Assembly (NCBI GenBank): GCA_028284775.1
Contig: JANQRB010000013.1
Coordinates: 1 to 64,000 of the forward strand
Origin: Candidatus Kapaibacterium sp.
Lineage (GTDB): Bacteria > Bacteroidota > Ignavibacteria > Kapaibacteriales > UBA7675
Length of the DNA stretch: 64,000 nucleotides
Direction: 5' to 3'
The translations under genes and the position numbers were made by a program. Below are positions 28,642 through 36,697 of this stretch, in pieces (position 1 is the first letter of the stretch; each line of letters opens with the position of its first letter). The notes under the pieces were generated by a model, which ran no database searches, had not been told where the DNA came from, and was given only the letters and a program-made list of their open reading frames with translations.

Positions 28642-29457
28642 TTACACATCGCGCGCATCCACAGGCAGGCGGACAATGAAAGCCGATTGCCCCTCATCCT
28701 GTCGTTCGTACCTGATGCAACCGCTCATCTGAGCGACAAGCTTACGAACGATCGTGAAGCCGGGTCCGGAGGAATTGCCACTCTCCGCGAGCAGCGACGC
28801 AGGATATGCTTTTCCTGCGGCCATCCCGGACCAGGACGCCGTGGCAGTCTCGGCGCCCTGGTCGATGACATTGAGACAGAGGCATCGGGCCCGTTCGTCG
28901 ACACCCATTTCCAATTCTACCCTGAGGACAATCCGACCGCCGCGCGAAGTCGATTTTATCGCGCTGATGATTAAAGATTCCAGTACATGAGTCAGCGTTT
29001 TACTATCGATAAAGACGGGAACCGAGTCATGCGGGCTTTCAACTTGCAGCTCGACGCCTTTGCGCCCCGCCCGTTCCGCGTAGTCATCCCGCAATTTGCG
29101 AATCGCCTTCAGCACATCGACATAGTGTGGCCGCATCCTGGCGACACCCTGGATAAGCGCTTCCATTTCGAGCAGGCGGCCGAGTGATTCCTTGAGCCGG
29201 GTGGCGACCCGGTGAATGTTCATCGCAAGCATAGTATCGTCAGATGCCGACTTATCGCGACCTTTTTGTAGCAAACCGTGCGCCATGCTCTGGATGATGC
29301 CGAGCGGCTTTCGCAGATCTTCATTGATGAGATTGAGTACCTCGTTCTTTTCCAGTTCGCTTTCGTGCAAGAGCCGATTCAATTCGACCACTCTCTGATT
29401 GTTCAGACTGAGGCTGTGAACATCGGTTTCGGATATTATGTCGGCAAGTCTGAGCAT
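28642..29457 (-). CDS. Histidine-kinase-like protein lacking catalytic residues
   Basis: This 271-residue protein has the two-part transmitter layout but no sensor or membrane segment. In the dimerisation helix, EVLNLINEDLRKPLGII aligns with the usual S-H-D-L-R-x-P-L, putting Glu46 where the phosphorylated His should be. In the ATPase half, LTHVLESLIISAIKSTSRGG replaces the N-box (N-L-x-x-N-A-x-K) with Ser at both Asn positions. The G1 region (NVIDQGAE) keeps D and G, while the G2 motif is altered (GPGFTIVRKLV). So it should neither bind ATP normally nor autophosphorylate. It may act by binding partners. The ECF sigma factor gene is divergent from it, 467 bp away. Confidence 0.7.
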   Translation of the reverse strand: MLRLADIISETDVHSLSLNNQRVVELNRLLHESELEKNEVLNLINEDLRKPLGIIQSMAHGLLQKGRDKSASDDTMLAMNIHRVATRLKESLGRLLEMEALIQGVARMRPHYVDVLKAIRKLRDDYAERAGRKGVELQVESPHDSVPVFIDSKTLTHVLESLIISAIKSTSRGGRIVLRVELEMGVDERARCLCLNVIDQGAETATASWSGMAAGKAYPASLLAESGNSSGPGFTIVRKLVAQMSGCIRYERQDEGQSAFIVRLPVDARDV

Positions 29458-29924
29458 CGGTCCATCTCCGCTAGGTCTTTTTTGTTTAATCCGGGCTCTG
29501 AAAGTTCGTCAAGCGCTCGCTCGCGGAACACAGCGCGCCGGCCGGACGGAATGCCGACAGACGCAGCCCGCGCTGATGACGCTGCGCCCGGCTCCACAGT
29601 TTGTGCCGGAACCGTAAAGCCGAGCGCGTAACCGTCATCAAAAGCTTGCAATACGAATTTAGCCTCTGCAGAATGTCACATCACTACTACAATCATACTA
29701 CGTTTTGCCTTGTCTCTTGCAGCCGCGAATACCGCCCCGGCGACTGACCTTTTCTTATTTTCATGTACAGATGCTAGATTGCGCCGGCCTGTAACGCGGA
29801 ATGCCGGCCGCGGCAGCCGGCATTCGGTCAGACACCGGTCTGGCCGGCGCGGGCAGACGTCGGCAGGCCATATTGAGAGAGATGAGCCTATCATATTTTC
29901 CTTTCGCTCCGAACAGTTAAGGGC
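29458..29924. other. Divergent intergenic region with a hairpin
   Basis: This spacer separates the degenerate kinase gene from the sigma factor gene and must hold both promoters, but no consensus is clear. A perfect hairpin, AATGCCGGC at 29800-29808 with GCCGGCATT at 29816-29824, lies about 100 bp before the sigma start and would be in its leader. Confidence 0.4.
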
Positions 29925-30713
29925 ATGGATATGGATAATCGCAAAGAACGACAGGCCGAATTTCTCGGCTTCCAGGATGAATTAAAATCATTTGTCTATC
30001 GCCTGCTCACTAACTACCAGGATGCCGAAGATGTGGTGCAGGACAGTTATATCCGCGCCTTCAAGTATCTCGACTCCTTCAAAGGCGATTCATCCTTCAA
30101 AACCTGGGTCTTCGCCATCGCCACTAACCTGGCCCGGGACCGCCTGAAGCATCTGGCGCGTTGGCGTGAAGACTTCCAGGACAATTGTCGTCGGGCAACC
30201 TACGCTTCGCAGGCGGTTCGCGACGAGTTTGCCGATGTCGCACAGAATTCACCGCACGGCAAATTCGTGCTGGAAGAGCATATCGACTATTGTTTTTCCT
30301 GCATGGCTAAGACCCTACTGCTGGAAGAACAGATCTGCCTGATCCTGAAGGAGGTGTATCAGTTTAAGGTGCAGGAGATCATGCACATTACGGCGCTGAG
30401 CGAAGGCAAAGTGAAACACGCGCTGGCCGATGCGCGCAAACGCTTTCATCGTATCTTCGACGGACGCTGCTCGCTGATCAGCAAACAGGGCGCCTGCCAC
30501 CAGTGTACGGAATTGAACGGCATCTTCAACCCGCGCCAGAATGCCGAGCAGGAAACGCGCAAAATCAAGATGGTAAAGGAACGCGAGAGCGCGGATTTCG
30601 AAAAGCTGCTCGACCTGCGCTATGAATTGGTCCGTAATATCGACCCTCTCAAGGCCGAGGGCTTCGACCTGCACAATTTCATGATCGAGAATTTGCCGCG
30701 CCACTCGGAGTAA
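29925..30713 (+). CDS. ECF-type RNA polymerase sigma factor with two CxxC pairs
   Basis: This 262-residue protein has sigma region 2 at about residues 12-80 (QDAEDVVQDSYIRAFKYLDSF, then SSFKTWVFAIATNLARDRLK) and region 4 at about 120-178 (QICLILKEVYQFKVQEI, then LSEGKVKHALADARKRF). It is longer than most ECF factors, with a charged C-terminal extension of about 80 residues. Two CxxC motifs, C123/C126 (YCFSC) and C191/C194 (ACHQC), could bind a metal or sense redox state; this is inference. No anti-sigma gene is adjacent. A second ATG lies at 29931. Confidence 0.85.
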   Translation: MDMDNRKERQAEFLGFQDELKSFVYRLLTNYQDAEDVVQDSYIRAFKYLDSFKGDSSFKTWVFAIATNLARDRLKHLARWREDFQDNCRRATYASQAVRDEFADVAQNSPHGKFVLEEHIDYCFSCMAKTLLLEEQICLILKEVYQFKVQEIMHITALSEGKVKHALADARKRFHRIFDGRCSLISKQGACHQCTELNGIFNPRQNAEQETRKIKMVKERESADFEKLLDLRYELVRNIDPLKAEGFDLHNFMIENLPRHSE

Positions 30714-30803
30714 GCGCGGCATATCTTTCGTCCATCGGCAGCCATCCGGTGCTCCCCGGTAAAAACTTCGTCCGTTTTTGCGCGTGCTTCAGTCTAAGAA
30801 TTG

Positions 30804-30826
30804 TCGCGACCTGTGTCCGGTCGCGA
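30804..30826. promoter_or_regulatory. Inverted repeat upstream of VOC gene
   Basis: TCGCGACC (30804-30811) and GGTCGCGA (30819-30826) form a perfect 8-bp inverted repeat with a 7-nt spacer, 46 bp before the start codon. The half-site CCGGTCGCGA recurs inside the palindrome at 42462. It could be an operator or a leader hairpin. Confidence 0.35.
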
Positions 30827-30872
30827 AGTAGACATTTTCGTACAATACAGTCAAGGAAAGGAAAACAACGCG

Positions 30873-31244
30873 ATGAAAAGTATCATCAACTGGTTCAACC
30901 TGGCGAGCAGCGACATTGATAGGGCGATAAGCTTTTACAGCGGCGTCCTCGCTATCGAAATGCAACGCTTCACTTCACCCGACGGCTTTGAAAATGCCTT
31001 CTTCCCCACCCTCGCGGGCGAAGGGTTCAGCGGCGCCATCAGCGCGAATCCTCAATTCAAAGCCGGGGCTCAAGGCGCCACGATCTACTTCGATGTCGAC
31101 GGCCGGATGGAAGAAGTGCTGGCCCGAGTGGGGCCGGGCGGCGGACAGGTTGTCATGCCCAGAACGAATATCGGTGAATTCGGATTTATCGCGATGGCGC
31201 TCGACACCGAAGGGAATATGATCGGCTTTCATTCGACCAGCTAA
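30873..31244 (+). CDS. VOC-family protein
   Basis: This is a 123-residue protein. ATG at 30873 follows AAGGAAAGGA and starts directly at the conserved NWFNLASSDIDRAISFYSGVL module; the longer reading from 30801 would run through the inverted repeat. The second module includes IYFDVDGRMEEVLARVGPGG, and the end has FIAMALDTEGNMIGFHS. It is a relative of the VOC protein at 26822-27196 but is not adjacent to it. The ligand is unknown. A strong terminator follows at 31266. Confidence 0.85.
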   Translation: MKSIINWFNLASSDIDRAISFYSGVLAIEMQRFTSPDGFENAFFPTLAGEGFSGAISANPQFKAGAQGATIYFDVDGRMEEVLARVGPGGGQVVMPRTNIGEFGFIAMALDTEGNMIGFHSTS

Positions 31245-31265
31245 GAAAGACAGCGGCATTAGCTA

Positions 31266-31310
31266 AGGACCTCGCATCGTCTGACTCGCGGCGAGGTCCT
31301 CCCGTTTTTT
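31266..31310 (+). terminator. Factor-independent terminator
   Basis: A perfect 10-bp stem, AGGACCTCGC at 31266-31275 and GCGAGGTCCT at 31291-31300, is followed by CCCGTTTTTT. It lies 22 bp after the VOC gene stop. Confidence 0.85.
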
Positions 31311-31477
31311 GAGAGACAGAGCAATGCCCGACCGAAGGACTTCTGCCAACTCAGTGTCTGCTTAGCCGGCAGTCGTAGGGCGCATCCGCTGCTCTTTCAG
31401 AGAATGCATTTGCGAAAAATGCGTTTTAAGACCAAATTAAGCGGTATTTCGTTCCAATAATATTTGTATGGATTACG

Positions 31478-31894
31478 ATGGATTTTGCGAGTGTTAATTT
31501 TCTTGCGGTGGCGGTAGCGGCTATCGCCAGTTTCGCTTTGGGCGCTCTTTGGTATAGTCAGGCGCTCTTCGGCAAGCTCTGGCAACAGGAGCTCGGCTTT
31601 ACGGATGAGTATCTGCAAAGCGCTAACCTGGGAAAAATTTTCGGCTCAAGCTTCGTCCTGATGTTCATCATGGCTTTGGGCATGGCGCTCCTGCTCGGCG
31701 CGCATTCCCCCGACAAGGTCAATCTGATGTTCGGCCTCAGCCAGGGATTGTTCATCGGCCTGATCTTTGTCGGCACATCGATGGGGATTAATATGCTGTA
31801 TCAACGCAAGTCATTCAAGCTCTGGCTGATCGACGCTCTTTACCAGATTGTTTTCCTGACGATTATGGGTACGATCCTCGGCGCCTGGCGTTAA
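31478..31894 (+). CDS. DUF1761 family membrane protein
   Basis: This 138-residue protein has four predicted membrane helices, at about residues 7-27, 53-75, 83-103 and 117-136. DUF1761 features are the N-terminal VNFLAVAVAAIASFALGALWYS, the LFGKLWQQELGF segment, and paired Gly-rich helices. The family is widespread and of unknown role. It is a single-gene unit between two terminators (31266 and 31933). Confidence 0.8.
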   Translation: MDFASVNFLAVAVAAIASFALGALWYSQALFGKLWQQELGFTDEYLQSANLGKIFGSSFVLMFIMALGMALLLGAHSPDKVNLMFGLSQGLFIGLIFVGTSMGINMLYQRKSFKLWLIDALYQIVFLTIMGTILGAWR

Positions 31895-31932
31895 TGTTGC
31901 GGCCGTGAATTGCAGCATGTTTGAATATTCAG

Positions 31933-31970
31933 AGCCCGGAGATTATCCTCGTCTCCGGGCTTTTTGTTTT
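31933..31970 (+). terminator. Factor-independent terminator
   Basis: The arms AGCCCGGAGA (31933-31942) and TCTCCGGGCT (31952-31961) form a perfect 10-bp stem followed by TTTTGTTTT, 38 bp after the DUF1761 gene. Confidence 0.85.
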
Positions 31971-32070
31971 GACGGCCAAAAAATATGTCAATGTCGATCT
32001 GCGCCATTACAGGCGATCCATCGTTCTCTGGCATCATAGGGTCACAACTTCCATGCGGAGGCTGAGTAGA

Positions 32071-32334
32071 GTGGTCTTCGGCTTCGCTCTGACCTCCGGG
32101 TAGGAAGCTTCGAATACTTTTTGCCGTCGGTAAGCGGCGGTCTTCGGCTCCGCTCTGACCTCGGGGTAGGAAGCTTCGAATACTTTCTACCGTCGGTACG
32201 TTGCGGTCTTCGGCTGCGCTCTGACCTCGGGGTTTGAAGCTTTAAATTCTTTCTGACGTCGGTAAAATGCGGTCTTCGACTTCGCTCTGACCTCAGGGTT
32301 TGAAGCTTTAAATTCTTTCTGACGTCGAAACTCC
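32071..32334. repeat. Four tandem 66-bp repeats
   Basis: Units start at 32071, 32137, 32203 and 32269, each exactly 66 bp. Every unit begins with GCGGTCTTCGGCT-type sequence, then CGCTCTGACCTC, GGAAGCTTCGAA or GAAGCTTTAAAT, and ends with GTCGGTA. Units 1-2 and units 3-4 form two similar pairs. A reversed half-unit follows at 32337-32358. Since 66 is 22 codons, the minus strand stays open and would read 22-residue repeats, rich in Arg and Ser, but no start site or neighbour supports a gene. It lies between two convergent genes. Confidence 0.85.
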
Positions 32335-32336
32335 GC

Positions 32337-32358
32337 GGTCTGAGCGGAGCCGAAGACC
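32337..32358. repeat. Inverted half-unit closing the 66-bp array
   Basis: GGTCTGAGCGGAGCCGAAGA plus CC is the reverse complement of the first 22 bases of a unit (32139-32160) with one mismatch, so the array could fold back on itself. The following stretch to 32674 contains nothing I can identify. Confidence 0.7.
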
Positions 32359-32674
32359 GAAGCTCGGGCACGCGCAACAGTGTCACCGTTCGTCGCACAT
32401 GTTAACTGCGTATTTGCATTGCGGCGGGAGCCTGAACCGTCCTTTTATGCTTGCCGATACATTCATTCGATGAAGTCGGCGGGAGCGCTTCGTGCACAAG
32501 CCCTGCATCGGCGCAATCTGAATCAAGCATCAGCGTAACGACCGCGACCTGGCAGTTCCGACCTTAAGCAACTGCAAAAGACGCCTCCGCATCGCCGTGC
32601 ACAAGACAGAAAACAATACCGGCCGGGCATCACGCCACAGCCGGCATCAGCCATACAAAGGGCTCCTCCTGCGC

Positions 32675-34981
32675 TTAACGCGCTATCATCAGGCGCAGCG
32701 ACTGCGTGCCGTCGGCCTGATGCAGACTGCACCAATAAATGCCGGCGGGCAGGCCGCTCGCATCAAAGGTCAGCCGGAAAGTGCCGGCCCGGTGCAGCGG
32801 AATGTCGATCAGCTCAGCGACCTGCTCGCCGAGGAGATTGCTGACGAGGATGCGAACCGGTCCTTCGCGCTCCACGCGGTATTCGATTTCCGTCGCCGAG
32901 TTAATGGGGTTTGGCGTGCAGCGCAGCATGCGTTCCGGCCCTGTTATTCCGTCGGCGGACGAAAACTCCGTATCAGCCTGAGGCGGCAACGAGGCGCCTT
33001 GTTTGGGGATGTAGCCGGGGCTGCATTCGTCGATGTAGGCGGTGAATTCGCTGCCGACTTCGGCGGTGAAGCCGGATTGCAGACAGATTTCGCCGAATGA
33101 TTTAAACACGGTCTTGCTTCCGCTGTTAACAGTTGTCAATCCGGGCGCGGGGCAAGTTATCGTACGCAGGCTGCTTTGCAGCAGGTGCTCGCCCGTAAAG
33201 CTGCCGCAGGCTTCGACAAAAATTCCCGGCGTCATTCCATGCACGCCGACGGCATCCCAGGCATCAGCGACCATTTTAACTTCTTCGGCGCAAGTGCCGA
33301 ATCGATCAACTGCCGCCTTGATTGTTGCGCTGCGAACATCCTGGAAATCGGAGCTGCTCCCCATGTATTCCGACAGCGCGCGATACAGTACCTGCTGTGC
33401 ATGATGCCGTCCCATTCCGGCAATGGCGTAGGCAGGTGCCTGCGGATTGTCATCGACATTTCCACTACCTCCCTCTATCGTCAGGTAAAACCAATAGGCA
33501 ATGACATTCCCGTTGGTATGAGGATCGCTAAGGCTGAAGTCCCAATGCATGCCTTCATAGGTATTAGGACTGTTTTTACTCTTTGGATCTGACATATCGC
33601 GCTTCACATTGTCAAAATTTGCCGGCAACTGGCCTCCGATTTGATAATCGGCCAGATGACCGGCGCCTAGGCCACGATCCAGAATCGCATAATGCTCGGC
33701 CATGCTGCCGAAAATATCGGCGATGCCTTCATGCAGGGCAAGATGTTCGCCCTCTAACAACAGGCTTGTTTCCGAATCAATCACACCATGACTGAATTCG
33801 TGCGCCATTACGTCCAGCGGAAGGTCGCGGCCGGAACCGCCATTGAACGTTCCGGGAACTCGAATTCGCTTATTCCTTACGTCATAGTTTGGGCTACCGT
33901 CGTCAAACGTAAAGATTCGAACATCCAGCTTTGTGCCCTTACCGTCAATGCTGTTGCGTTCGAATGTGGCAACATCTGCAAAATAATCGTGGGCCATTGC
34001 CGCCCCCCAAAATTCGGATGTGCCGCTGTTGGTGTTGTTCGCCCAGTTATTGTTATCATCCTTAAAGTGTCGCCACGCCGGAAAAATGCCGAATACCCTT
34101 CGGGTCTCGTATTTGAGTTCAATGCCGCCGCCACGACATTCGTCAATGCTCCGGTACTTTCCACTCCGGTGTTTGGTCTGAACTTCCTGCCAGCCGTTGT
34201 GTTTGGTGTTTACATCTCCGTCATGACAGTTAAGACCAAGGCTAGAGACTTGTTCCTTAATGACGCTGCCGTTAAGTGCGTCTATATAAACATAGCGCTG
34301 GCTCAGGGGCTCGAAGGCATAAATGTAAAATTTGTACGCCAGTCGATAATTTGACGGCGCAAAGCCGACCTGAAAATCGACCCGTGCGTACATTAACTCT
34401 CCCTGTGGAATGTTCGCGTAATCAGTATGATCAAACTCTTCGTCTTCAAAAAGTTCCGCTTCTGCCTGTACCAGTTCTTCTTGAGTTTCCCAGATGTAAA
34501 CATCGGCTCCGACGTAGTCCTTCGCTGACTGAAGCGCCTGCGCCTCGCTGATGGAGGGAATGCCCGTCATGTCCAATCCCACAATCAGTCGTCCGTTGGC
34601 GGATTCGCAGCTTCCGTTTGCATCCGCGTGAACGATGTAAAAGCCGCCTTCGACCGGAAAAGATTGATATGTCTGGTAGTAACGATAATAGTCATGGCCT
34701 TCAACATTAACTTTCTGCGCCTCCTCAACGAGGTCGTCGAGAAGACCGAGTCCTAATTCCGTATGGTATTGATCCACGAAAGTGCCGGCCGGAACATTTG
34801 TCGCTGCGCGGAATTCCATCCACCGCAGGTTTGACTCGGGCTTGATTATTGTGACCAGCGGCGGCAATTGCGCCCGGCAACACTCTGCCGAAATGCTGAA
34901 AATGGAAACAGCCGACAAGAGCCCCATCAGACGTTTCAGATTCACCGGCAGCCGCTTGATTTGTTGATTGAAATATTTCAT
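32675..34981 (-). CDS. M4-family (thermolysin-like) metalloprotease with T9SS sorting tail
   Basis: This 768-residue protein starts at 34981 with a signal peptide ending near ECCRAQ. Residues 50-240 fit an FTP-type propeptide. The catalytic domain follows: zinc ligands H394 and H398 in HEFSH (E395 catalytic), third ligand E418 in LHEGIADIFG, and the transition-state His H488 in DPHTN. All the essential residues are present, so the enzyme should be active after removal of the propeptide. The last 80 residues are a T9SS type A sorting domain (CTPNPINSATEIEYRV, then GLPAGIYWCSL and a basic end). It should be exported to the surface or the medium. A coiled-coil surface protein gene precedes it by 46 bp, probably in one transcript. 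Confidence 0.93.
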   Translation of the reverse strand: MKYFNQQIKRLPVNLKRLMGLLSAVSIFSISAECCRAQLPPLVTIIKPESNLRWMEFRAATNVPAGTFVDQYHTELGLGLLDDLVEEAQKVNVEGHDYYRYYQTYQSFPVEGGFYIVHADANGSCESANGRLIVGLDMTGIPSISEAQALQSAKDYVGADVYIWETQEELVQAEAELFEDEEFDHTDYANIPQGELMYARVDFQVGFAPSNYRLAYKFYIYAFEPLSQRYVYIDALNGSVIKEQVSSLGLNCHDGDVNTKHNGWQEVQTKHRSGKYRSIDECRGGGIELKYETRRVFGIFPAWRHFKDDNNNWANNTNSGTSEFWGAAMAHDYFADVATFERNSIDGKGTKLDVRIFTFDDGSPNYDVRNKRIRVPGTFNGGSGRDLPLDVMAHEFSHGVIDSETSLLLEGEHLALHEGIADIFGSMAEHYAILDRGLGAGHLADYQIGGQLPANFDNVKRDMSDPKSKNSPNTYEGMHWDFSLSDPHTNGNVIAYWFYLTIEGGSGNVDDNPQAPAYAIAGMGRHHAQQVLYRALSEYMGSSSDFQDVRSATIKAAVDRFGTCAEEVKMVADAWDAVGVHGMTPGIFVEACGSFTGEHLLQSSLRTITCPAPGLTTVNSGSKTVFKSFGEICLQSGFTAEVGSEFTAYIDECSPGYIPKQGASLPPQADTEFSSADGITGPERMLRCTPNPINSATEIEYRVEREGPVRILVSNLLGEQVAELIDIPLHRAGTFRLTFDASGLPAGIYWCSLHQADGTQSLRLMIAR

Positions 34982-35027
34982 TGAATTCTCGTCAAACAAA
35001 GTGTATGATCATTCAGTTGATTGGGTT

Positions 35028-36104
35028 TTACTCTGTCAATTGCGCTTGCAGCTCTTCAATCATCACACGTAGCGCGGCGTTTTCAGCCTGTACATCCGCA
35101 TTGCTCTTATTCAGCTCGATCAGGTACAAGGTCAGCTCTTCAATTTTTTGCAGTAGTTTAACCTGCATCGCTCCCAGGTCGACGCCGTCAGCCGCATTCA
35201 TTGCCGCCGCCGAAGGAATATCGGGCAGGTGTTTATTGACGCTCACAAAGCGCGCGAGCTCTTCCAGACTCGGACGTTGGTAGTCTTCTTCAAAGACGAA
35301 GTCGGGCCAGCTCGCATAGAGCTTTACCTTGATGCTCTCGCATATTACATTTCCGCGGACGGCCAGCTTATAACCCTTCGGATCGGTTGTGCCGATGCCC
35401 ACGTTGCCGTTGCGCGCCAGGTGCAGCGCGTCGACAAAGGATGTGCCGTTGTCCCCCGACATTTCAAAGCGGAGCCCCTGCGGCCCGAGATTGGTGCTGA
35501 TGCCGAGCTTGGCAATCGTATTCTCCCAGACCGGCGAACTGTTGTTTTCGATAATCAGCGCCTCCACCCCGTCGATGTTCAGCTTGCCCTGCGGATTTTC
35601 CGTCCCGACGCCGACCGAGCCGTTGTTTAATACAGTCAGTCCCACATGCGAGACGCCACCCGGATCGATCTGTCGGATCCTGAACATCGGCAGAACCGGC
35701 GGAGAAGTCGGCGAGCCGGTATTGTCCTGCACAACATCAAGCTCGCAGGACGGACTAGTAATGCCGATTCCGACCGACCTCGTGGTGGATAGGGATGCGG
35801 ATCCGATCGTCCAGTCGCCGTCGTTGGTCAGCGAATGCCATGCGCCGTTAACATAGCCCTGCAGGTCGCTGCCGTCGTAGTGAATTGTTCCATCATTCGT
35901 CAATGCTGTAGTGCCCAGCAGGATGCCGCCATTAACACTCAGTTTCTCCTGTAATCCGCCGGCAGGCAGATCGATGCCCACGAGGTCGCCGGGGTCACTG
36001 ACAATTGTACCGCTACCGACAGACCAGCCGGCCTGCAGCATCGGGCTGCTCACAACGATGAATATTGCGCTTAGGCAAATGGATAAGACAATAGTTCCTC
36101 TCAT
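35028..36104 (-). CDS. Exported tail-fibre-like protein with C-terminal coiled coil
   Basis: This is a 358-residue protein. The start at 36104 has AAGGAG 8 nt upstream and opens a signal peptide ending at LQAG. The body has the repeats found in Bacteroidota surface fibres: SVGIGITSPSCELDV, SVGVGTENPQGKLNID and NVGIGTTDPKGYKLAVRG, each a short turn of a fibre. Then comes WPDFVFEEDYQRPSLEELARFV with HLPDIPSAAAM, a common cap region, and a C-terminal coiled coil of about 55 residues (KLLQKIEELTLYLIELNK). It resembles S74/tail-fibre proteins but lacks the usual catalytic Ser-Lys pair as far as I can see. It precedes the metalloprotease gene. Confidence 0.75.
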   Translation of the reverse strand: MRGTIVLSICLSAIFIVVSSPMLQAGWSVGSGTIVSDPGDLVGIDLPAGGLQEKLSVNGGILLGTTALTNDGTIHYDGSDLQGYVNGAWHSLTNDGDWTIGSASLSTTRSVGIGITSPSCELDVVQDNTGSPTSPPVLPMFRIRQIDPGGVSHVGLTVLNNGSVGVGTENPQGKLNIDGVEALIIENNSSPVWENTIAKLGISTNLGPQGLRFEMSGDNGTSFVDALHLARNGNVGIGTTDPKGYKLAVRGNVICESIKVKLYASWPDFVFEEDYQRPSLEELARFVSVNKHLPDIPSAAAMNAADGVDLGAMQVKLLQKIEELTLYLIELNKSNADVQAENAALRVMIEELQAQLTE

Positions 36105-36697
36105 TACTAATTCTCCTTGGAATAGCAAAGTGTTAAAAATTCGATGTATTGTTCGCCGAGTTAACAGACTCGTCTCTCGGCAGAGCCCTAAGGGGGTGTC
36201 TACGAAATCATCCTTTTGCGATCCGGCCGGCAGATGCGGATTGCCGGTTTCGTGATCAGATTATCAGGGGCGCGGAGTGCAATCTGGCACGGATGTCCAC
36301 GACTTGCAAGCAAAGCGGGGGGGTGAAAAAGCGGGGACGAGGCAGATAAATACAAGTATATCAACAGCTTAAGGATTGCAGAACCGGTGAACGATTCTGG
36401 GGAATCGGATGTCAGGGCCGTCGTATGCTTCGATAGCGACTCTTGATTCGAACGAATCATCACGTTTCACACAAGGCACAGTCGCGTCTGAAGGTAGGTA
36501 CGAAATTACTGTGGAATTGAAGCGCGACGCAGGCGAGCGGCGTTTGCGCGCTTTGAGCAAATGGTAGCTAGCCGGTTGGAACTGCCTGCGACCAAACACT
36601 GCGCTGCGTCCGAAAATTGCAGGTTCAGATGTCGCTTGAATTCACGATGATGTGTATCCGCGTAAGCTTTAGCCTAAGCTTTTGTCCTAACCGGCCT
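36105..36697. other. Intergenic region of about 600 bp
   Basis: It must hold the promoter of the fibre-protease pair at its left side. No coding frame, repeat copy or RNA could be supported. Short frames are present but have random composition. Confidence 0.4.

Noticed and set aside
32071-32358. CRISPR array
   Set aside because: Units are contiguous 66-bp tandem copies without unique spacers, and no cas genes are present.
32042-32398. Minus-strand 118-codon frame with 22-residue repeats
   Set aside because: It follows from the 66-bp period and has no signal, start context or relatives in the window. I kept the DNA repeat as the feature.
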